This document shows positions 6,366 to 8,404 of a stretch of 8,404 nt of DNA, one piece after another. Made by a program: the position numbers and the translations under genes. Every line of letters starts with the position of its first letter. Within the stretch, counting starts at the first letter, position 1. The notes beneath the pieces are model-generated. The model saw nothing but the letters and a program-made list of their open reading frames with translations, had not been told where the DNA came from and did not search any database. Origin of the DNA: Bacteroidales bacterium UBA4318 (GTDB lineage Bacteria; Bacteroidota; Bacteroidia; Bacteroidales; UBA932). The stretch lies in assembly GCA_002393895.1 (NCBI GenBank), contig DGUE01000147.1, positions 6,819-15,222 of the forward strand. The letters run 5' to 3'.

Positions 6366-7733
6366 CTACGCCCTCTTCCCTCCAAACTGCCCTTCGATAA
6401 TGGCTGCCGCGTCGGCAATCTTCTGCGCGAGCAACTCGTCGGTAGTGGCCTCGCAGATGAAGCGCAGATAAGGCTCCGTGTTGGACGGGCGGATGTTGAA
6501 CCACCACTGCGGGAACTCCAGGCGGTAGCCGTCGAAGTCCATCACCGCGGTGGGCGTCTCGCTCTTCTCGAAGAAGCTCTTCACTGCCTCCATGGCACCG
6601 GCCTTGTCTTCCACACGGAAGTTGATCTCGCCGGAGTTCTTGTACTTGGTGAGCTCGTCGATCTGCTGGCTGAAGCTCTTTCCCTGCTTCTTGAGGGCAG
6701 ACACGATGCGCAGCACGATGATGCTGGCGAGCATGCCGCTGTCGGAATAGAAGAAGTCTTTGAAATAATAGTGCCCGGCGAGTTCACCGCCCCAGAGGCC
6801 GTCGATCTCGCGGAGCTTGGGAGCTGCGAATGCGCGGCCAACACGCCAGGTGTGGAGCTCGGCACCGTACTTCTGCAGATACTCCCCTACTGCCTTGGAG
6901 GAGCGGATTTCCTGGAGCACGCGGGGGTTCTTTTCTCCGCGCTCGTCGCAGAAGTACTGGGCCATCATGGCAATGATGAGGTCGGGCGCCACAAAACGGG
7001 CCTTGTCGTCCACGAACATCACGCGGTCGGCATCGCCATCGTAGATGACTCCCAGGTCGGCCCCGCACTTTGCCACAAGCTCGCGCAGAGGCTGCACATT
7101 CTTGGGAATCAGCGGGTTAGGCTCATGGTTGGGGAAGCGGCCGTCGATGGTGTCGAAGAGCCACTCGGCGTTTTCGTCCTTGTATATCTCCTTGGCAAAA
7201 AGATTGGCCATGCCGTTGGAGAGGTCGAATGCGATCTTGAGGTTGGAGTAGTCGCCCTTGTACTTCTTGAGGAAGGCGATATAGTCCGGCTTGATGTCGA
7301 TTTCCCTCACCTTTCCAGGCTTGGCTGCCTTGGGCGTGGGGCGCCCCTCCTCTATCCATGCCTTGATCTGGCCGAGGCCGGTATCCAGGCCCACGGGAAG
7401 AGCGTTCTCGCGGGAGACCTTCATGCCGTTGTACTCGGCAGGGTTGTGCGATGCCGTGATCTGCACCGAGGCCTTGTAGCCGTAGTTCGCTGTGCCGAAA
7501 TACACCAGCGGAGTGCTGCTTAGGCCGATGTCGTCTACATCTGCCCCGGCATCGGTGATGCCCTTGATGAGATAGTCGTGGATCTCCTGGCCGGAGACGC
7601 GGCAATCGCGGCCCACCAGCACTTTGTCTGCCTTCAGCAGCTCGGGCAGGAATGCCCCGATCTTGTATGCGGTTTCCTTATCGAAATCTACGTTATAGAT
7701 TCCCCTGATGTCGTATGCGTGAAATGCTCCCAT
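6366..7733 (-). CDS. Phosphoglucomutase/phosphomannomutase
   Basis: A 455-residue alpha-D-phosphohexomutase, the usual length for the bacterial PMM/PGM group. It moves phosphate between C1 and C6 of glucose or mannose phosphates, feeding nucleotide-sugar synthesis. All four active-site elements are present in order: catalytic phosphoserine loop TASHNP (Ser95), metal loop DGDADR (232-237), sugar-specificity loop GGELAGH (315-321) and phosphate-binding loop RPSNTEPYLR (415-424). The loop reads GEL-A-G where many members have GE-x-S-G, a conservative change. The product has no signal peptide and should be cytoplasmic, unlike the other four operon products. It is the first gene, with a promoter box upstream and an AT-rich leader without a Shine-Dalgarno sequence. 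The sequence does not decide between glucose and mannose phosphate as main substrate, so I give no gene symbol. Confidence 0.95.
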   Translation of the reverse strand: MGAFHAYDIRGIYNVDFDKETAYKIGAFLPELLKADKVLVGRDCRVSGQEIHDYLIKGITDAGADVDDIGLSSTPLVYFGTANYGYKASVQITASHNPAEYNGMKVSRENALPVGLDTGLGQIKAWIEEGRPTPKAAKPGKVREIDIKPDYIAFLKKYKGDYSNLKIAFDLSNGMANLFAKEIYKDENAEWLFDTIDGRFPNHEPNPLIPKNVQPLRELVAKCGADLGVIYDGDADRVMFVDDKARFVAPDLIIAMMAQYFCDERGEKNPRVLQEIRSSKAVGEYLQKYGAELHTWRVGRAFAAPKLREIDGLWGGELAGHYYFKDFFYSDSGMLASIIVLRIVSALKKQGKSFSQQIDELTKYKNSGEINFRVEDKAGAMEAVKSFFEKSETPTAVMDFDGYRLEFPQWWFNIRPSNTEPYLRFICEATTDELLAQKIADAAAIIEGQFGGKRA

Positions 7734-7765
7734 ATTAAAATGTTTTTTAGTGTCGTGTTAACCTA

Positions 7766-7773
7766 CAAATATA
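7766..7773 (-). promoter_or_regulatory. Bacteroidetes-type -7 box TATATTTG for the five-gene operon
   Basis: Read on the minus strand, these bases are TATATTTG, a match to TAnnTTTG, 32 bp before the mutase ATG. Transcription would start near 7759, leaving a leader of about 25 nt. No convincing TTTG -33 box is seen 19-21 bp upstream, so an activator or a weak promoter is possible. Confidence 0.6.
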
Positions 7774-7806
7774 ATAAAAAATACTTTTTTTCACGCCGGT
7801 GGCGAC

Positions 7807-7823
7807 TTGTCAAAGGCTGACAA
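7807..7823. promoter_or_regulatory. Perfect dyad TTGTCA-N5-TGACAA, possible operator
   Basis: TTGTCA (7807-7812) and TGACAA (7818-7823) are exact inverted repeats separated by AAGGC. The dyad lies between the two divergent -7 boxes. It covers the -33 region of the rightward promoter and lies about 33 bp upstream of the leftward -7 box. A dimeric regulator could control one or both directions from here. This is inferred from position and symmetry only. Confidence 0.4.
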
Positions 7824-7833
7824 ATCGGCGTTC

Positions 7834-7841
7834 TACCTTTG
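7834..7841 (+). promoter_or_regulatory. Bacteroidetes-type -7 box TACCTTTG for the YolD-like gene
   Basis: TACCTTTG matches TAnnTTTG and ends 5 bp before the ATG at 7847. Transcription would therefore start at or almost at the start codon, giving a leaderless or near-leaderless message. No good TTTG box is found at the usual spacing; TTGT at 7807-7810 is 23 bp away and lies inside the dyad. Confidence 0.6.
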
Positions 7842-7846
7842 CAGGC

Positions 7847-8017
7847 ATGAACCCTTACGAAGACATTATAGACCTGCCGAGGCCCGAGCCGAAGGGCCAT
7901 CGGCGGATGAGCATGGCCAAACGCGCCGCCCAGTTCATGCCCTTCGCCGCCTTGTCCGGCATGATGGAGATGTTTGAGGCAACGCGGATAGAGACCGAAA
8001 AGAGGTTGGAGAAATAA
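7847..8017 (+). CDS. Short YolD-like protein (N-terminal half only)
   Basis: The 56-residue product starts NPYEDIIDLPRP and continues with MSMAKRAAQFMPFAALSG (37% of its length). I associate the pattern (Y-x-D-I-I-x-L-P ... M-S-M-x-x-R-A-A-Q-F-x-P-F-A-A-L-x-G) with YolD-like small proteins of Firmicutes and other gut bacteria, often encoded beside Y-family (UmuC/DinB-type) DNA polymerases. Those proteins usually run to about 100 residues or more; this one stops after a short charged helix (EATRIETEKRLEK), so it is either a natural short form or a truncation. No polymerase gene is adjacent here. It has no signal peptide or membrane segment. I chose ATG 7847 because the promoter box lies immediately before it; an earlier in-frame GTG at 7799 would precede the promoter. 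Family assignment is from memory of the motif and is not certain. Confidence 0.65.
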   Translation: MNPYEDIIDLPRPEPKGHRRMSMAKRAAQFMPFAALSGMMEMFEATRIETEKRLEK

Positions 8018-8022
8018 AAGAA

Positions 8023-8151
8023 TTACGCTAGCTTGACGGCGGTGCCGGATGCGGTGACCATCAACATACCGTTGATGAGTTCCTGCTCATAGGAGCCGCT
8101 GCGGCCGCCTACGATGTTGCGGATGCTGGCCGCGAAATCCTTTAGGAAGTT
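8023..8151 (-). pseudogene. ybjQ: Decayed ybjQ (UPF0145) gene with N-terminal and internal deletions
   Basis: Reading the minus strand to a TAA at 8025-8023 gives about 42 family-like residues: NFLKDFAASIRNIVGGRSG, then SYEQEL, then IN, then GMLMVTASGTAVKLA. The first block matches the YbjQ signature around F-R-D-F-x-A-x-I-R-x-I-V-G-G-R-S-G-x-Y-E-x-E-L, and the second matches its C-terminal M-L-M-V-S-x-S-G-T-A-V. Intact members are about 105 residues. Here the ~40 residues between the blocks are gone without breaking the frame (junction about 8071-8079), and the first ~30 residues are missing, with a stop codon at 8163-8161 in the same frame. No start codon lies upstream of the first conserved block, so a functional product is unlikely. 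The intact family forms pentameric, putative metal-binding proteins of unsettled function. Confidence 0.8.
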
Positions 8152-8157
8152 CTTAAC

Positions 8158-8172
8158 CGTTTAAACGTTTAA
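8158..8172. repeat. Overlapping palindromes CGTTTAAACG and TTAAACGTTTAA
   Basis: CGTTTAAACG (8158-8167) and TTAAACGTTTAA (8161-8172) are each perfectly self-complementary and overlap. They start a few bases beyond the point where similarity to ybjQ stops, so they may mark the edge of the deletion or insertion that removed the gene's 5' part. They could also be a protein-binding site; nothing decides this. Confidence 0.5.
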
Positions 8173-8200
8173 CCACAAAGTGGCCTCCAGAGCCGATTCT

Positions 8201-8263
8201 TGGTAAAAAACCACCCCTATCAGGCAGTTTTTTACCACAAGTCCCCATTCTATGGCAGTTTTT
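8201..8263. repeat. A/T-rich hairpin repeat cluster
   Basis: TGGTAAAAAAC (8201-8211) is a perfect inverted copy of GTTTTTTACCA (8227-8237), giving an 11-bp stem around a 15-nt loop. GGCAGTTTTT occurs at 8223-8232 and again at 8254-8263, a 31-bp period. The second copy continues into GGTATA and so diverges from the first. The layout (short GC motif, A or T run, mirrored copy) resembles the array at 149-339 in style, but the sequence is different. It is not a clear terminator for either neighbouring gene, although the right arm contains a T run. Confidence 0.65.
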
Positions 8264-8319
8264 GGTATAAAGAATAGTGAGAACTATAAGGAGTTTCTTC
8301 GACTAATATCTTAGAAATA

Positions 8320-8328
8320 CCCCCCCCC
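8320..8328. other. Nine-C homopolymer tract
   Basis: Nine consecutive C residues occur in non-coding DNA about 50 bp upstream of the promoter at the right edge. Tracts of this length can vary by slippage, but they are also a common place for assembly or basecalling length errors. Confidence 0.6.
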
Positions 8329-8357
8329 TGTCATTCCGAGCAAAGCGAAGGAATCTC
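8329..8357. repeat. Dispersed-type repeat with ATTCC...GGAAT ends
   Basis: The segment reads TGTCATTCCGAGC, then AAAGCGAAGGAATCTC, with ATTCC (8333-8337) mirrored by GGAAT (8350-8354). I recall near-identical short sequences as recurrent intergenic repeats in many Bacteroidetes genomes. Only one copy is in this window, so the repeat nature rests on that memory. Confidence 0.5.
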
Positions 8358-8387
8358 TTGCATTTCCCAAGAAAAGCAGTACCTTTG
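8357..8387 (+). promoter_or_regulatory. Promoter directed out of the right edge
   Basis: TACCTTTG (8380-8387) matches the -7 consensus TAnnTTTG, and CTTG (8357-8360) is a near match to the TTTG -33 box at a 19-bp spacing, the expected distance. This is the best two-part promoter in the window. The gene it serves would begin beyond 8404. Its -33 box abuts the end of the ATTCC repeat. Confidence 0.65.
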
Positions 8388-8404
8388 CACTAGGATTCGT
8401 CGAA

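Noticed and set aside
6365..6418. Upstream ATG for the M23 peptidase, inside the mutase gene
   Set aside because: The extra 18 residues are charged and would bury the signal peptide; the ATG at 6364 sits one base after the mutase stop, as in the other operon junctions.
5414..7523. Long plus-strand frames opposite the M23 and mutase genes
   Set aside because: They are antisense shadows of two genes with complete catalytic motifs, and no promoter or start context supports them.

Overview
The window looks like a chromosomal segment of a fairly GC-rich member of the Bacteroidales. The evidence is the gene content (BACON-domain lipoproteins, a DUF4886-type SGNH protein, lipoprotein signals on most exported products) and repeated matches to the Bacteroidetes sigma factor -7 box TAnnTTTG just upstream of genes, with no obvious Shine-Dalgarno sequences. 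I cannot fix the genus from the sequence.

Layout. The left edge (1-94) is the 3' two thirds of a tRNA-Asn gene followed by a strong intrinsic terminator. Positions 95-448 hold no credible gene, but they contain four units of a 52-bp tandem repeat that can fold into alternating hairpins. A short rightward lipoprotein gene (477-917) follows, with a promoter box directly in front of it. It runs into, and overlaps by 7 bp, the end of a large leftward operon.

The operon (7733 down to 911, minus strand) has five tightly packed genes, in transcription order: phosphoglucomutase/phosphomannomutase; M23 peptidase with a C-terminal LysM; a lipoprotein galactose mutarotase; a lipoprotein with three BACON-like domains and a DUF4886/SGNH-type domain; and a lipoprotein of the sialidase (BNR/Asp-box) superfamily. 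Gaps are 1-2 nt or ATGA stop/start overlaps, so translational coupling is likely. Four of the five products are exported. Together they suggest envelope and glycan processing: a peptidase on peptidoglycan, surface or periplasmic proteins acting on glycans (deacylation or glycoside cleavage, mutarotation), and a cytoplasmic hexose-phosphate mutase. This pathway is inferred from family membership and order only.

Right of the operon is a compact divergent control region (7734-7846) with a promoter box for each direction and a perfect TTGTCA-N5-TGACAA dyad. The rightward gene (7847-8017) encodes a 56-residue protein matching the N-terminal signature I associate with YolD-like proteins, but it is about half the usual length. 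Five bases after it, on the opposite strand, lies a decayed ybjQ (UPF0145) gene. It has lost its N-terminus and, in frame, about 40 central residues, yet its two most conserved blocks remain. The last 250 bp are non-coding: nested palindromes, an A/T-rich hairpin repeat, a nine-C tract, a dispersed-type ATTCC...GGAAT repeat, and a good promoter pointing out of the window.

The most interesting items are the YolD-like mini-gene beside the internally deleted ybjQ remnant, the two different hairpin-repeat clusters bracketing the gene block, and the mixed peptidase/glycan operon, whose sialidase-like member lacks the usual RIP-motif arginine.
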